From contig NZ_SOAM01000001.1 in NCBI RefSeq assembly GCF_004364555.1, positions 682,001-746,000 on the forward strand: a DNA stretch of 64,000 nt, in the 5' to 3' direction. Shown here piece by piece: positions 1 through 7,852 of the stretch (within the stretch, counting starts at the first letter, position 1; each line of letters opens with the position of its first letter). The notes beneath the pieces were generated by a model. It saw nothing but the letters and a program-made list of their open reading frames with translations, did not search any database and was not told the origin of the DNA. Source of the DNA: Amnibacterium kyonggiense. Lineage in GTDB: Bacteria > Actinomycetota > Actinomycetes > Actinomycetales > Microbacteriaceae. The translations under genes were made by a program, and so were the position numbers.

Positions 1-170
1 AGTCGATCCCCGCGCTGCCGCAGGTGCTCGGCGCCGTCGACGCCGGGCTGCTCGGCGCCGTCGCGGCGCTCCGACGCGCGGCGGACATCGCGCCGGAGCC
101 GCAGGAGGCCCGCTACCTCCGCAGCCCGGACGTCACGATCGCGACGGCGCGGAAGTCGGTGCTCGGATGA
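1..170 (+). CDS. tsaB: TsaB, C-terminal fragment (t6A tRNA modification)
   Basis: Only the last 55 codons lie in the window; the frame opens at base 3 and stops with TGA at 168-170. The tail carries a YLRSPDV segment typical of the C-terminus of actinobacterial TsaB. TsaB is the non-catalytic partner of TsaD in making N6-threonylcarbamoyl-adenosine at position 37 of ANN-decoding tRNAs. The stop overlaps the rimI start (ATGA), and rimI then overlaps tsaD, so the three genes form one translationally coupled unit. The assignment rests mainly on this context, because the conserved N-terminal half lies outside the window. Confidence 0.8.
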   Translation, partial: SIPALPQVLGAVDAGLLGAVAALRRAADIAPEPQEARYLRSPDVTIATARKSVLG

Positions 171-622
171 CGGCGCCGGTCCGCGCCGGCACGTTCGCCG
201 ACCTCGACGCGGTGATGGACATCGAGCGGGCGAGCTTCCCGACCGATGCGTGGTCGGTCGACGCGATGCGGGAGACCTTCGCGACCGGTGACGCGTTCGT
301 CGCCGAGTCCGACGACGGGATCGTCGGGTACGCCGCCGTCCTCGCACCGCAGGGCAGCGGGGACGCCGACGTCCTCACGATCGCGGTGACCGCCGCCCAC
401 CGCGGGAAGGGCATCGGCGCCGCGCTGCTCGAGCACATGCTCGAGACGGCATCGATGCGTGGCGCCCACCGGGTCTTCCTCGAGGTGCGGGCCGACAACC
501 CGGTCGCCCAGCGCCTCTACGCGTCGCGGGGGTTCGCGGTCGTCGGCCGCCGCCCGCGGTACTACCAGCCGGACGGCGTCGACGCGATCGTCATGCGGCT
601 CGACCTGGGAGAGGCGCGATGA
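167..622 (+). CDS. rimI: RimI-type GNAT N-acetyltransferase
   Basis: This 151-residue GNAT protein would acetylate a protein N-terminus, classically that of ribosomal protein S18. Visible features are an N-terminal [14 protein letters not shown] segment (RimI-like), the acetyl-CoA loop RGKGIGAA around residue 85, and the [15 protein letters not shown] block near 110-125 that closes GNAT folds. The length matches the family. The ATG at 167 overlaps the tsaB stop and the TGA overlaps the tsaD start, each as ATGA. The tsaB-rimI-tsaD order is common in actinobacteria. Substrate specificity cannot be read from the sequence. Confidence 0.9.
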   Translation: MTAPVRAGTFADLDAVMDIERASFPTDAWSVDAMRETFATGDAFVAESDDGIVGYAAVLAPQGSGDADVLTIAVTAAHRGKGIGAALLEHMLETASMRGAHRVFLEVRADNPVAQRLYASRGFAVVGRRPRYYQPDGVDAIVMRLDLGEAR

Positions 623-1674
623 GCACCGGTCCGCTCGTCCTCGGCATCGAGAGCTCCTGCGACGAGACCGGCGTGGGCGTCGTCCGCGGGCGGGAGGTCC
701 TCGCGAACGTCATCGCCTCCTCCGTCGACGAGCAGGCGCGGTACGGCGGTGTCGTGCCGGAGATCGCCGCCCGAGCGCACCTCGAGGCGATGCGGCCGAC
801 GCTCGAGCGGGCTCTCGAGGTCGCGGGCGTCGGCATCACCGACCTGGACGCCGTCGCCGTGACCGCGGGCCCGGGCCTCGCCGGCGCGCTCATGGTCGGC
901 GTCGGCGCCGCGAAGGCGCTCGCCGTCACCGCGCGGAAGCCGCTCTACGGCGTCAACCACCTGGTGGGGCACGTCACGGCGGATCAGCTGCACGGCGCCG
1001 GGGAGGAGGCGCGCCCGGTCGAGCTGCCGACCGTCGCCCTCCTCGTCTCCGGCGGCCACACCTCCCTGCTCCTCGTCCGCGGCCTGGTCGACGACGTCGA
1101 GCTGCTCGGGGAGACCCTCGACGACGCGGCGGGGGAGGCCTTCGACAAGACCGCCCGACTGCTCGGCCTGGCCTATCCGGGCGGGCCGTCGATCGACCGC
1201 GCCGCGGTCGACGGGGACCCGGCCGCGATCCGCTTCCCGCGCGGGCTCACCGCCGCCAAGGACCGCGAGCGGCACCGGTTCGACTTCTCCTTCTCCGGGC
1301 TCAAGACCGCGGTCGCGCGGCACGTCGAGCGCGCCGAGGGCGACCTCGCGATCGGGGACGTCGCCGCGTCCTTCCGCGAGGCGGTCGTCGACGTGCTCGT
1401 GACGAAGGCCCTGGACGCGTGCCGGGAGACGGGCGTCCCGCGCCTGCTGCTCGGCGGCGGGGTCGTCGCCAACCGGCGCCTCCGCGACGTCGCCGCCGAG
1501 CGGGCGGCCGCGGCCGGGGTCCAGCTGCGCATCCCGCCCTTCGACCTGTGCACGGACAACGGCGCGATGATCGCCGGCCTCGGCGCGCGGCTGGTCGATG
1601 CGGGCGTCGCGCCGAGCGGCGCGGGCTTCGGCGTCGACTCGACGTTGCCGGTCGGCCAGGTCCTCATCGCCTGA
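619..1674 (+). CDS. tsaD: TsaD, tRNA threonylcarbamoyltransferase
   Basis: TsaD transfers the threonylcarbamoyl group from TC-AMP to A37 of tRNA together with TsaB and TsaE. The 351-residue protein begins with [10 protein letters not shown], has the metal-binding HLVGH (HxxxH) near residue 115, the SGGHTSLLL loop, the [11 protein letters not shown] segment and the C-terminal DNGAMIAG aspartate. All are hallmarks of the ASKHA-fold Kae1/TsaD family and nothing essential is missing. It is coupled to rimI by a 4-base overlap and is the last gene of the unit. Confidence 0.97.
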   Translation: MSTGPLVLGIESSCDETGVGVVRGREVLANVIASSVDEQARYGGVVPEIAARAHLEAMRPTLERALEVAGVGITDLDAVAVTAGPGLAGALMVGVGAAKALAVTARKPLYGVNHLVGHVTADQLHGAGEEARPVELPTVALLVSGGHTSLLLVRGLVDDVELLGETLDDAAGEAFDKTARLLGLAYPGGPSIDRAAVDGDPAAIRFPRGLTAAKDRERHRFDFSFSGLKTAVARHVERAEGDLAIGDVAASFREAVVDVLVTKALDACRETGVPRLLLGGGVVANRRLRDVAAERAAAAGVQLRIPPFDLCTDNGAMIAGLGARLVDAGVAPSGAGFGVDSTLPVGQVLIA

Positions 1675-1692
1675 CGGTTCCCTGCGTGTCCG

Positions 1693-1722
1693 TTGACGGT
1701 CGTCCTTGCACGCTGGGAGCAT
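1693..1722 (+). promoter_or_regulatory. possible promoter for the DUF4190 gene
   Basis: TTGACG (1693-1698) and GAGCAT (1717-1722) are separated by 18 bases in the 77-base gap after tsaD. The -10 lacks the first T of the consensus. An SD-like GAGGAG stands just before the ATG at 1752. Confidence 0.35.
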
Positions 1723-1751
1723 GTGGCCCACACATCCCGCGATGAGGAGCC

Positions 1752-2084
1752 ATGAGCGACTACCAGCCCCAGCCCCCGACCTCCACGCCGTACACGGGGT
1801 CGGCAGCGCCCGCGAAGACACCGATCCTGAGCATCCTGTCGCTCATCGGCGGCATCCTCGGCATCCTCACCTCCTTCTTCTGGATCGGCCTGCTCTTCGG
1901 CGCCGCGGGCGCGATCCTCGGCTTCATCGGGCGACGTCGGGAGCCGCAGGCCCGGGGACTCGCCCTCGCCGGGATCATCACCGGCATCATCGGCTTCGTC
2001 ATCTCGCTCGTCGTGATCATCGCGTTCTTCGTCCTCCTTGGAGTCGCGGCCTCGCAGGGCGCGTTCAACAGCACGGCGCCCTGA
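1752..2084 (+). CDS. DUF4190-type small membrane protein
   Basis: This 110-residue protein has a proline-rich, cytosolic-looking N-terminus (about 22 residues), a hydrophobic Gly/Ile-rich hairpin at about 24-58, the loop GRRREPQARGL, and a second hydrophobic span at about 68-102. Two membrane segments joined by an RR..ArGLAlaGii motif are the signature of DUF4190. No enzymatic function is known. A GAGGAG sequence a few bases upstream supports the ATG. It converges on the methyltransferase gene, with 21 bases between the stops. Confidence 0.8.
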   Translation: MSDYQPQPPTSTPYTGSAAPAKTPILSILSLIGGILGILTSFFWIGLLFGAAGAILGFIGRRREPQARGLALAGIITGIIGFVISLVVIIAFFVLLGVAASQGAFNSTAP

Positions 2085-2105
2085 TCCGGCTGCGGAGCGC
2101 CCCGC

Positions 2106-3287
2106 TCAGCGGTGGCAGAGGAGGGCGACGCGGCGGTCCGCCGTCCGCGTGACGATCAGGACGGCGTCCTCGTCGCCGCGGAGCGCGAGCTCCCGGCGGA
2201 ACGCGGCCGGGTCGAGGTCGACGCCCCGCTTCTTGATCTCGAGGCGGCCGACGCCGCGGGCGCGGAGCTCGGTCCTGATGCGTCGCGCGTCGAAGGGCAG
2301 CACCGCGTCGACCGTGAAGGCCGTGAGGAACGGCGACGGGGAGAAGTCGTCCCCGGTGAGGTAGGCGATCCCCGGCCCGAGCGGACGCGTGCCGGTCGTC
2401 CGGGCGACGTCGCCGATGAGCCGCGCCCGGATCACGGCGCCGTCCGGCTCGTAGACGTGCTCCCCGAGCGGTCCGACCGGCTCGTCCTCCGCGTCCTCGG
2501 ACGCGGTGAGCTCGGCGGTCCCGCCCGGTCCCGTCACGAGGGCCGCTCGGCGGACGCCGTCGCGCTCGAGCCCGCCGCGCCAGAGCACGAGCTCGACGAC
2601 CTCCCCGCGGTCGGAGACCCACTGGGCCTCGGCGCCGTCAGGAATCGCCGAGCGGTCGTGCGCCGGGGACAGCTTCACGCCCGTCGGCAGCCGCGCCGCG
2701 ACCCGGTCCGCGAAGTCGAGCGACGGCGAGTAGTCGGCAGCGCCGACCCGCTTCGTGTCCGCGTGGCCAGGCGTCCTGCGCGCGGGGTCGATCCAGGCCG
2801 CGTCCGCGGCCCCGAGGCCCACCCGCTCGGCGTCGTCGACCACGACCTCCGCCTCCGGGAACGGAGCCAGGTTGTACTGCGCGAGCACCGCGGTGACCTC
2901 GTCGCGCTCGACCGCGAGCACGCGCAGCCCGACCGCGGCCAGGGCGAGGGCGTCGCCGCCGATCCCGCAGCCGAGGTCGGCGACGGTCCGCGCACCGGAC
3001 GAGCGGAAGCGGGCCGCGTGCCGAGCGGCGACGTCGAGCCGGGTCGCCTGCTCCAGCCCCGCCCGCGTGAAGAGCATCCGGTCCGCGAACTCGCCGAACT
3101 TCGCCCGGGCCCGGCGGCGCAGCGCCGCCTGGGTGAGCACGGCCGCCGCCTGCTCGGGCGCGAAGCCCGCGCGGCGCAGCGCGGTCGATCTGGCGAGCAC
3201 ATCGGCCGGCGTCTCGGGCCGCGCCTCGTCGTCGATGGCGGCGAGCACGCGGGGGTCGAGGAGCGCTTCGAGCTCGCTCCGTTCCAT
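2106..3287 (-). CDS. class I SAM methyltransferase with THUMP-like C-terminal domain
   Basis: The 393-residue protein has a helical N-terminal part, a SAM-binding motif VADLGCGIGGDALALA near residue 95, an IDPARR motif (the family equivalent of an NPPY-type catalytic loop), and a C-terminal THUMP-like domain ending in LEIKKRGVDLDP. This architecture suggests RNA methylation, but the target is unknown. The frame stays open to 3641, but the ATG at 3287 is preferred: a -10 TACGGT (complement of 3294-3299) ends six bases before it, giving a leaderless mRNA, and translation further upstream would run through the divergent groES control region. Confidence 0.85.
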   Translation of the reverse strand: MERSELEALLDPRVLAAIDDEARPETPADVLARSTALRRAGFAPEQAAAVLTQAALRRRARAKFGEFADRMLFTRAGLEQATRLDVAARHAARFRSSGARTVADLGCGIGGDALALAAVGLRVLAVERDEVTAVLAQYNLAPFPEAEVVVDDAERVGLGAADAAWIDPARRTPGHADTKRVGAADYSPSLDFADRVAARLPTGVKLSPAHDRSAIPDGAEAQWVSDRGEVVELVLWRGGLERDGVRRAALVTGPGGTAELTASEDAEDEPVGPLGEHVYEPDGAVIRARLIGDVARTTGTRPLGPGIAYLTGDDFSPSPFLTAFTVDAVLPFDARRIRTELRARGVGRLEIKKRGVDLDPAAFRRELALRGDEDAVLIVTRTADRRVALLCHR

Positions 3288-3311
3288 CCGTCCACCGTAG
3301 GCGCCGCGGCG

Positions 3312-3338
3312 CTGGCACTCGCATTGCATGAGTGCCAG
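3312..3338 (+). promoter_or_regulatory. CIRCE operator 1 (HrcA site)
   Basis: A perfect inverted repeat, CTGGCACTC - 9 bases - GAGTGCCAG, matches the CIRCE element bound by the heat-shock repressor HrcA. It overlaps the -35 of the groES promoter. Confidence 0.93.
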
Positions 3339-3352
3339 GGGACATCTAGTGT
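3324..3352 (+). promoter_or_regulatory. groES promoter
   Basis: TTGCAT (3324-3329), a 17-base spacer and TAGTGT (3347-3352) form a sigma-A type promoter. Transcription would start near 3359, inside the second CIRCE element. Confidence 0.7.
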
Positions 3353-3358
3353 TGGGGG

Positions 3359-3385
3359 CTGGCACTCGACATGCTCCTGTGCCAA
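3359..3385 (+). promoter_or_regulatory. CIRCE operator 2, imperfect
   Basis: CTGGCACTC - 9 bases - CTGTGCCAA keeps the CIRCE arrangement with a weakened right arm. It lies 47 bases after the first copy, at the expected transcript start, so HrcA could block both -35 recognition and promoter clearance. Confidence 0.75.
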
Positions 3386-3438
3386 TCGAACGTGTGGAAG
3401 CAGCTCTCAGTAGCTCTACGGGAAAGCAGAGGTGGACC

Positions 3439-3735
3439 GTGTCGGTCTCCATCAAGCCGCTCGAGGATCGCATCGTGATCAGCCAGGTCGAGGCCGAGCA
3501 GACGACCGCGTCGGGTCTCGTCATCCCCGACACCGCGAAGGAGAAGCCCCAGGAGGGCGAGGTCGTCGCGGTGGGTCCGGGCCGGATCGACGACAACGGC
3601 AATCGCGTGCCGCTCGACGTCGCCGTCGGCGACCGCGTCATCTACTCGAAGTACGGCGGCACCGAGGTCAAGGTGTCGGGCGAGGACTACCTCGTCCTGT
3701 CCGCGCGCGACGTCCTGGCGGTCGTCGTCCGCTGA
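3439..3735 (+). CDS. groES: GroES co-chaperonin
   Basis: GroES is the heptameric lid of the GroEL folding chamber. The 98-residue protein starts [13 protein letters not shown], contains the flexible mobile loop around [17 protein letters not shown], and ends DVLAVV, as in other actinobacterial Cpn10 proteins. The GTG at 3439 is chosen because AGAGGTGG lies directly upstream and the start gives the exact family length. Two CIRCE elements precede it and a strong terminator follows, so it is monocistronic. No groEL follows here; the chaperonin must be encoded elsewhere. Confidence 0.97.
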   Translation: MSVSIKPLEDRIVISQVEAEQTTASGLVIPDTAKEKPQEGEVVAVGPGRIDDNGNRVPLDVAVGDRVIYSKYGGTEVKVSGEDYLVLSARDVLAVVVR

Positions 3736-3751
3736 TCGCAGCATCCGAGGA

Positions 3752-3781
3752 GGGGCCCGCGCCGCACGGCGCGGGCCCCTT
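3752..3781 (+). terminator. groES terminator
   Basis: A perfect 12-bp GC stem (3752-3763 with 3768-3779) and a GCAC loop lie 16 bases after the groES stop. Only a short T run follows. Confidence 0.85.
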
Positions 3782-3851
3782 CCCGTTCCCCGGCACCGCC
3801 GGACGCCCGTCGCGCGACGGCATCGGAGCCGGCGGGCACTAGCGTGCTCCG

Positions 3852-4781
3852 GTGACGAGCGAGGCGCGGGCATCGACGAGGGCCGGCCTGCTGTTCGGGA
3901 TCGGCGCCTACGCCCTCTGGGGCGCGATGCCCGTCTACTTCCTGCTGATGCGGCCGGCGGGCCCGTTCGAGATCGTCGCCTGGCGGATCCTCTTCTCCCT
4001 CGTGTTCTGCGCGCTGCTGCTGCTCGTGACCCGGGGCTTCGGCCGGTTCCGCAGCGTGCTGCACGATCGCCGCGCGGTCGCGTCGTTCGCCCTCGCGGGC
4101 GCGCTCATCTGGGCGAACTGGACCGTCTACGTCATCGCGTCCACGTCGGGCCGCGTCGTCGACGCCGCGCTCGGCTACTTCATCAACCCCATCGTCACGG
4201 TCCTGCTCGGCGTGGTCGTGCAGAAGGAGCGGCTGCGCACCCTCCAGTGGGTCGCCATCGGCGTGAGCGTCCTCGCCGTCGTCGTGCTCGCGATCGAGAC
4301 CGGCTCCCTGCCGTGGATCTCCCTCGCGCTCGCCGCGTCGTTCGGCCTCTACGGGCTCGTGAAGAAGCGGGCCGGGCGGATCGACGCGGTCTCGGGCCTG
4401 ACGCTCGAGACGGCCTGGCTCGTCCCGGTCGCCGTGGTGCAGCTGGTCGTCGTCGGGTCGACCTCCGGGCTCGCATGGGGCTCCGCGGGGTGGTTCCCGA
4501 CCCTGATGCTCACGTCCGCCGGTGTCGGCACCGCCGTCCCGCTGCTGCTGTTCGCGTCCTCCACGCGGCGCCTGCCGCTGTCCGTCGTCGGGTTCCTGCA
4601 GTACATCGCGCCGATCCTGCAGCTCGCCATCGGCGTGGCCGTGCTGCACGAACCGATGTCGACGGGGCGCTGGACCGGGTTCGTCCTCGTCTGGGTCGCC
4701 CTCGTCGTGCTGGTGGGGGAGTCCCTGGTGCGCGGCAGATCGCGGGGGATCGCCCGCGTGGAGCCCGACCCGGTCGCCTGA
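3852..4781 (+). CDS. rarD: RarD-type EamA-family transporter
   Basis: This 309-residue integral membrane protein has about ten predicted helices. It opens LLFGIGAYALWGAMPVYF, the RarD signature of the EamA/DMT superfamily, and contains the conserved NWTVYVIAS and ALGYFINP segments. RarD proteins are putative exporters with no settled substrate. The GTG at 3852 is supported by TAGCGT at 3840-3845, six bases upstream, which implies a leaderless transcript. It stands alone between the groES terminator and the livK-like gene. Confidence 0.9.
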   Translation: MTSEARASTRAGLLFGIGAYALWGAMPVYFLLMRPAGPFEIVAWRILFSLVFCALLLLVTRGFGRFRSVLHDRRAVASFALAGALIWANWTVYVIASTSGRVVDAALGYFINPIVTVLLGVVVQKERLRTLQWVAIGVSVLAVVVLAIETGSLPWISLALAASFGLYGLVKKRAGRIDAVSGLTLETAWLVPVAVVQLVVVGSTSGLAWGSAGWFPTLMLTSAGVGTAVPLLLFASSTRRLPLSVVGFLQYIAPILQLAIGVAVLHEPMSTGRWTGFVLVWVALVVLVGESLVRGRSRGIARVEPDPVA

Positions 4782-4936
4782 CCACCGCCCACCGGGCCGG
4801 ACGGTCACGGATTCGCAACGAATCGTCATCTCGGGGCCGCCGAAACATGGCCGGAACCTGTTCGCCGTAGGTTGCGGATGTCCACCACGCGTCCGTGCGA
4901 TGTGGACCTGCCCTGAACCGAGAAGTTAGGACATCC
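4782..4936 (+). promoter_or_regulatory. control region of the binding-protein gene; weak GlnR-like half-sites
   Basis: GTCAC (4804-4808), six bases, then GCAAC (4815-4819) resembles one gTnAc-n6-GaAAc unit of actinobacterial GlnR boxes; GTCAT (4825) and GAAAC (4842) follow at irregular spacing. A TAGGTT hexamer at 4868-4873 could be the -10. Nitrogen control of this transporter would make sense but the match is partial. Confidence 0.25.
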
Positions 4937-6199
4937 ATGCCTGGAACCCGACGCGGACGCCGCGCGGCGCTGGCGATCGCATCGACGGCCGCGCTCGCGG
5001 TCGCGCTGACCGCCTGCTCCGGCTCGCCGAGCGACACCTCGAGCTCGTCCGGCCCGCTGGACCTGAAGATCGGCACGCTGCTGCCGCAGACCGGGACCCT
5101 CGCGGTGCTCGGCCCGCCCGAGATCGCCGGCGTGAACCTCGCGGTCGCCGACATCAACAAGGCGGACGCGGGCATCAAGGTCACCTCGATCCAGAAGGAC
5201 TCGGGCGACACCAGCACGAACATCGCCACGCAGTCGGTGACGTCGCTGCTGTCCTCCGGTGTGAGCGCCATCGTCGGCGCCGCGTCCTCGTCCGTCTCGC
5301 TCTCGGTGATCGACCAGATCGTCAAGGCGAAGGTCGTGCAGTTCTCGCCGGCGAACACGTCGCCGACGTTCACGACGTACAAGGACGACGGCTACTACTT
5401 CCGCGACGCCCCGTCGGACGTCCTGCAGGGCCGCGTGCTCGGGCAGGCCGTGCTGAAGGGCGGCGCGATCAACGTCGCCGTGCTGTACCAGAACGACTCC
5501 TACGGCCAGGGCCTCAACACGAACGTGAAGAGCGCCATCGAGGGCGGCGGCGGCACGGTCGCGGCCGACGTCTCGTTCGACCCGAACGCGACGAACTTCT
5601 CCGCCGAGGTCTCCAAGGCCCTGGCGTCGAAGCCGGACGCGCTCGTCGTGATCTCGTTCGACCAGATCAAGTCGATCGCGCAGGAGATCGACAAGGCGGG
5701 CTACCCGTTCAGCAAGGTCTGGGGCGCGGACGGCAACTACGGCGTCATCACCCCCGACTTCAAGAACGTCGACATCGCCGGCGCCCAGTTCACGAACCCG
5801 GGCGTCGTCGCGACGGACGACTTCAAGAGCCGCCTGCAGGCCCAGGTGAAGAGCGACGGCGACAAGGAGCTCAGCGTCTTCTCCTACGCGCCGGAGTCCT
5901 ACGACGCCACGACCCTCATCGCGCTCGCGGCGCTCGTCGGTGGCAAGACCGACGGCACCACGATCCGCGACAACCTCGCACAGGTGTCGTCTGGCGGCGA
6001 GAAGTGCAAGTCGTTCGCCGAGTGCGCGAAGCTCGTCAAGGCGGGCACGAAGAACATCGACTACGACGGCGTCTCGGGCCCGATCTCGCTCGACAAGAAC
6101 GGCGACCCGTCGCAGGCGTACATCTCGATCTACAAGTACGCGAAGGGCAACACCAGCTCGGCTGTCGGCTCCGAGTTCGGCGACCTGACCAAGCAGTAG
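4937..6199 (+). CDS. livK: branched-chain amino acid-type ABC transporter substrate-binding lipoprotein
   Basis: This 420-residue lipoprotein has an Arg-rich n-region, a hydrophobic stretch and the lipobox LTAC with Cys27, then a Ser-rich tether and a type-1 periplasmic-binding fold (IGTLLPQTGTLAVLGPPE, ...NQDSYGQG-like ligand loops). It would capture branched-chain amino acids or related amides and deliver them to LivHMGF, encoded on the opposite strand from 7103 to 11141. The ATG at 4937 is chosen over an in-frame start 14 codons upstream because it begins a canonical signal peptide. A terminator hairpin follows at 6215. The ligand cannot be fixed from sequence. Confidence 0.85.
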   Translation: MPGTRRGRRAALAIASTAALAVALTACSGSPSDTSSSSGPLDLKIGTLLPQTGTLAVLGPPEIAGVNLAVADINKADAGIKVTSIQKDSGDTSTNIATQSVTSLLSSGVSAIVGAASSSVSLSVIDQIVKAKVVQFSPANTSPTFTTYKDDGYYFRDAPSDVLQGRVLGQAVLKGGAINVAVLYQNDSYGQGLNTNVKSAIEGGGGTVAADVSFDPNATNFSAEVSKALASKPDALVVISFDQIKSIAQEIDKAGYPFSKVWGADGNYGVITPDFKNVDIAGAQFTNPGVVATDDFKSRLQAQVKSDGDKELSVFSYAPESYDATTLIALAALVGGKTDGTTIRDNLAQVSSGGEKCKSFAECAKLVKAGTKNIDYDGVSGPISLDKNGDPSQAYISIYKYAKGNTSSAVGSEFGDLTKQ

Positions 6200-6214
6200 G
6201 TCCCACCACCGCGC

Positions 6215-6254
6215 GGAGGGCGTGGGGTCGGCTCCGGCCGGCTCCACGCCCTCC
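6215..6254 (+). terminator. terminator of the binding-protein gene
   Basis: A perfect 11-bp outer stem (6215-6225 with 6244-6254) encloses a GC-rich loop with further pairing. It lies between two converging genes. Confidence 0.75.
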
Positions 6255-6281
6255 GTCGTTCCCGGGGCCGGGCGGTCGGCG

Positions 6282-7106
6282 TCAGTCGTCGCCGCAGGCG
6301 CGGACGACCCAGGCGAGCACCGCGTCCTTGATCGCCTTCGGCGCCCGCACCGGGACGGTGCCGCGTGCGCCGTCCGCGAGGCGCAGCTGCACGGGGAGCA
6401 CCGTGCCGACCTTGTCCTCGGCGATCGCGTGCAGGTCGCAGCGGGTCGGCACGGTGCGGAGCGCGAGCCGCCCCGACGCCGTGAAGCGGCGGCCGATCGT
6501 CCACAGCTCGGTGCCGCCCGCGGGGGAGAGCAGCGGGGTCGGCAGCACCCGTTCGATCTCGATGCCCGCCGCCGCGGCGGCGCCGCCGATCACGGCCAGG
6601 TCGACCTCCGCGGTCCTGCCGTGCGGCCGGAACGCCGCGACGGCGAGCGAGGCGGTGCGCGCCGCGCGCTCGCGGAAGCAGTCGGCCGCGTGGAGCCCGC
6701 GGAGCGTCCCGTGCTCGTCGACGGCCCGGACGGATCGCGTCGTGCCGTCAGCGAGCCGCAGGAGGCCGCTGAGGCGCGTCGTCGACCCGCAGTCGGCGGT
6801 GGTGAGCCGCGCAGGCAGGTCGACCACGACGCCCGCGCCGATCTCGGCCGGATCGTCGTCGGACCAGCGCAGCGCGGGCGTCCAGCCGGATCCGCGGAGG
6901 GCCGCAGCTCGCACCACGATGCGCTCCTCCGACCCGTTGACGACCCGGAGCTGCACCTGGTCGGGCGCGATGTCGGACCGGTACTGCAGCACCCGGATGG
7001 ACACGCCGGGCAGCGTCGTCGGCGCCGCGGGGGACGAGCAGCCGCCGAGCGCGCAGGCGAGCAGGGCGGCGACCGCGCCGGCCGCCGCCCTGCTCGGCGT
7101 CGTCAG
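6282..7106 (-). CDS. putative lipoprotein of unknown function, apparent CTG start
   Basis: I do not recognise the family. Upstream of the first GTG (7004) the frame reads back through a textbook lipoprotein signal: TTPSRAA, the hydrophobic run GAVAALLACA and the lipobox LGGC followed by SSP. The only start that includes it is CTG at 7104-7106, which overlaps the livF stop (CTGA) and has AGGAGAAGG 10-14 bases upstream. The mature part (about 250 residues) is beta-rich with three cysteines. It is co-transcribed after livF, so an accessory role in the transporter is possible but unproven. Confidence 0.7.
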   Translation of the reverse strand: MTTPSRAAAGAVAALLACALGGCSSPAAPTTLPGVSIRVLQYRSDIAPDQVQLRVVNGSEERIVVRAAALRGSGWTPALRWSDDDPAEIGAGVVVDLPARLTTADCGSTTRLSGLLRLADGTTRSVRAVDEHGTLRGLHAADCFRERAARTASLAVAAFRPHGRTAEVDLAVIGGAAAAAGIEIERVLPTPLLSPAGGTELWTIGRRFTASGRLALRTVPTRCDLHAIAEDKVGTVLPVQLRLADGARGTVPVRAPKAIKDAVLAWVVRACGDD

Positions 7107-7852
7107 GGCTTGCGCGCCTTCTCCTGGTCGGCGGCGAGGGTGCCGAGGTAGAGCTCGATCACCTTGGGGTCGTTCATCAGCTCGCGGCCCTTGCCCGTGT
7201 ACGCGTCGCGGCCCTGGTCGAGCACGTAGCCGCGGTGGCAGATCTGCAGCGCCCGCCGGGCGTTCTGCTCGACGATCAGCACCGAGACGCCGGCGCGGTT
7301 CACGCGCGCGACGTTGAGGAACGTCTCGTCCTGGCGGACGGGGGAGAGGCCGGCGGAGGGCTCGTCGAGCAGCAGCACCGACGGGTCCATCATGAGCGCC
7401 CGCGACATCGCGACCATCTGCCGCTCGCCGCCGGAGAGCGAGCCGGCCCGCTGCTTGAGGCGCTTCTTCATCTCGGGGAACAGGCCGACGACCTCGTCGA
7501 TGCGCTCGGCGTAGAGCTTGGGGCGCTGGAAGACGCCCATCTCGAGGTTCTCCTGGATGGTGAGGCTCGGGAACACGTTGTTCGTCTGCGGGACGAACCC
7601 GACGCCCTTCGTCACGAGCTTGTCGGCGCCGAGCCCGGTGATGTCCTCGCCGCGGAGCGTGACGCTGCCGCTGCGGATGTTCACCTGCCCGAAGATCGCC
7701 TTCAGCAGGGTCGACTTGCCGGCGCCGTTCGGGCCGATGATGCCGACCAGCTCGCCCTTGCCGACCTCGACGGTGCAGCCGTTCAGGATGTTGATGCCCG
7801 GCAGGTAGCCCGCGTGCAGGGCGTCCGTGCGCAGGACGATCTCGTCAGCCAT
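7103..7852 (-). CDS. livF: LivF ATP-binding subunit
   Basis: One of two ATPases powering the high-affinity branched-chain amino-acid/amide transporter. The 249-residue protein has Walker A GPNGAGKST near residue 42, signature LSGGERQMVAMSRAL, Walker B LLLDEPSAGLSP and the switch-region LIVEQNARRAL that is characteristic of LivF. Its ATG lies inside the end of livG (8-base overlap), so the two ATPases are translationally coupled. The following lipoprotein overlaps its stop codon. Confidence 0.95.
   Translation of the reverse strand: MADEIVLRTDALHAGYLPGINILNGCTVEVGKGELVGIIGPNGAGKSTLLKAIFGQVNIRSGSVTLRGEDITGLGADKLVTKGVGFVPQTNNVFPSLTIQENLEMGVFQRPKLYAERIDEVVGLFPEMKKRLKQRAGSLSGGERQMVAMSRALMMDPSVLLLDEPSAGLSPVRQDETFLNVARVNRAGVSVLIVEQNARRALQICHRGYVLDQGRDAYTGKGRELMNDPKVIELYLGTLAADQEKARKP

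Noticed and set aside
3736-3851. Expected groEL after groES
   Set aside because: A terminator and rarD follow; no chaperonin sequence is present.
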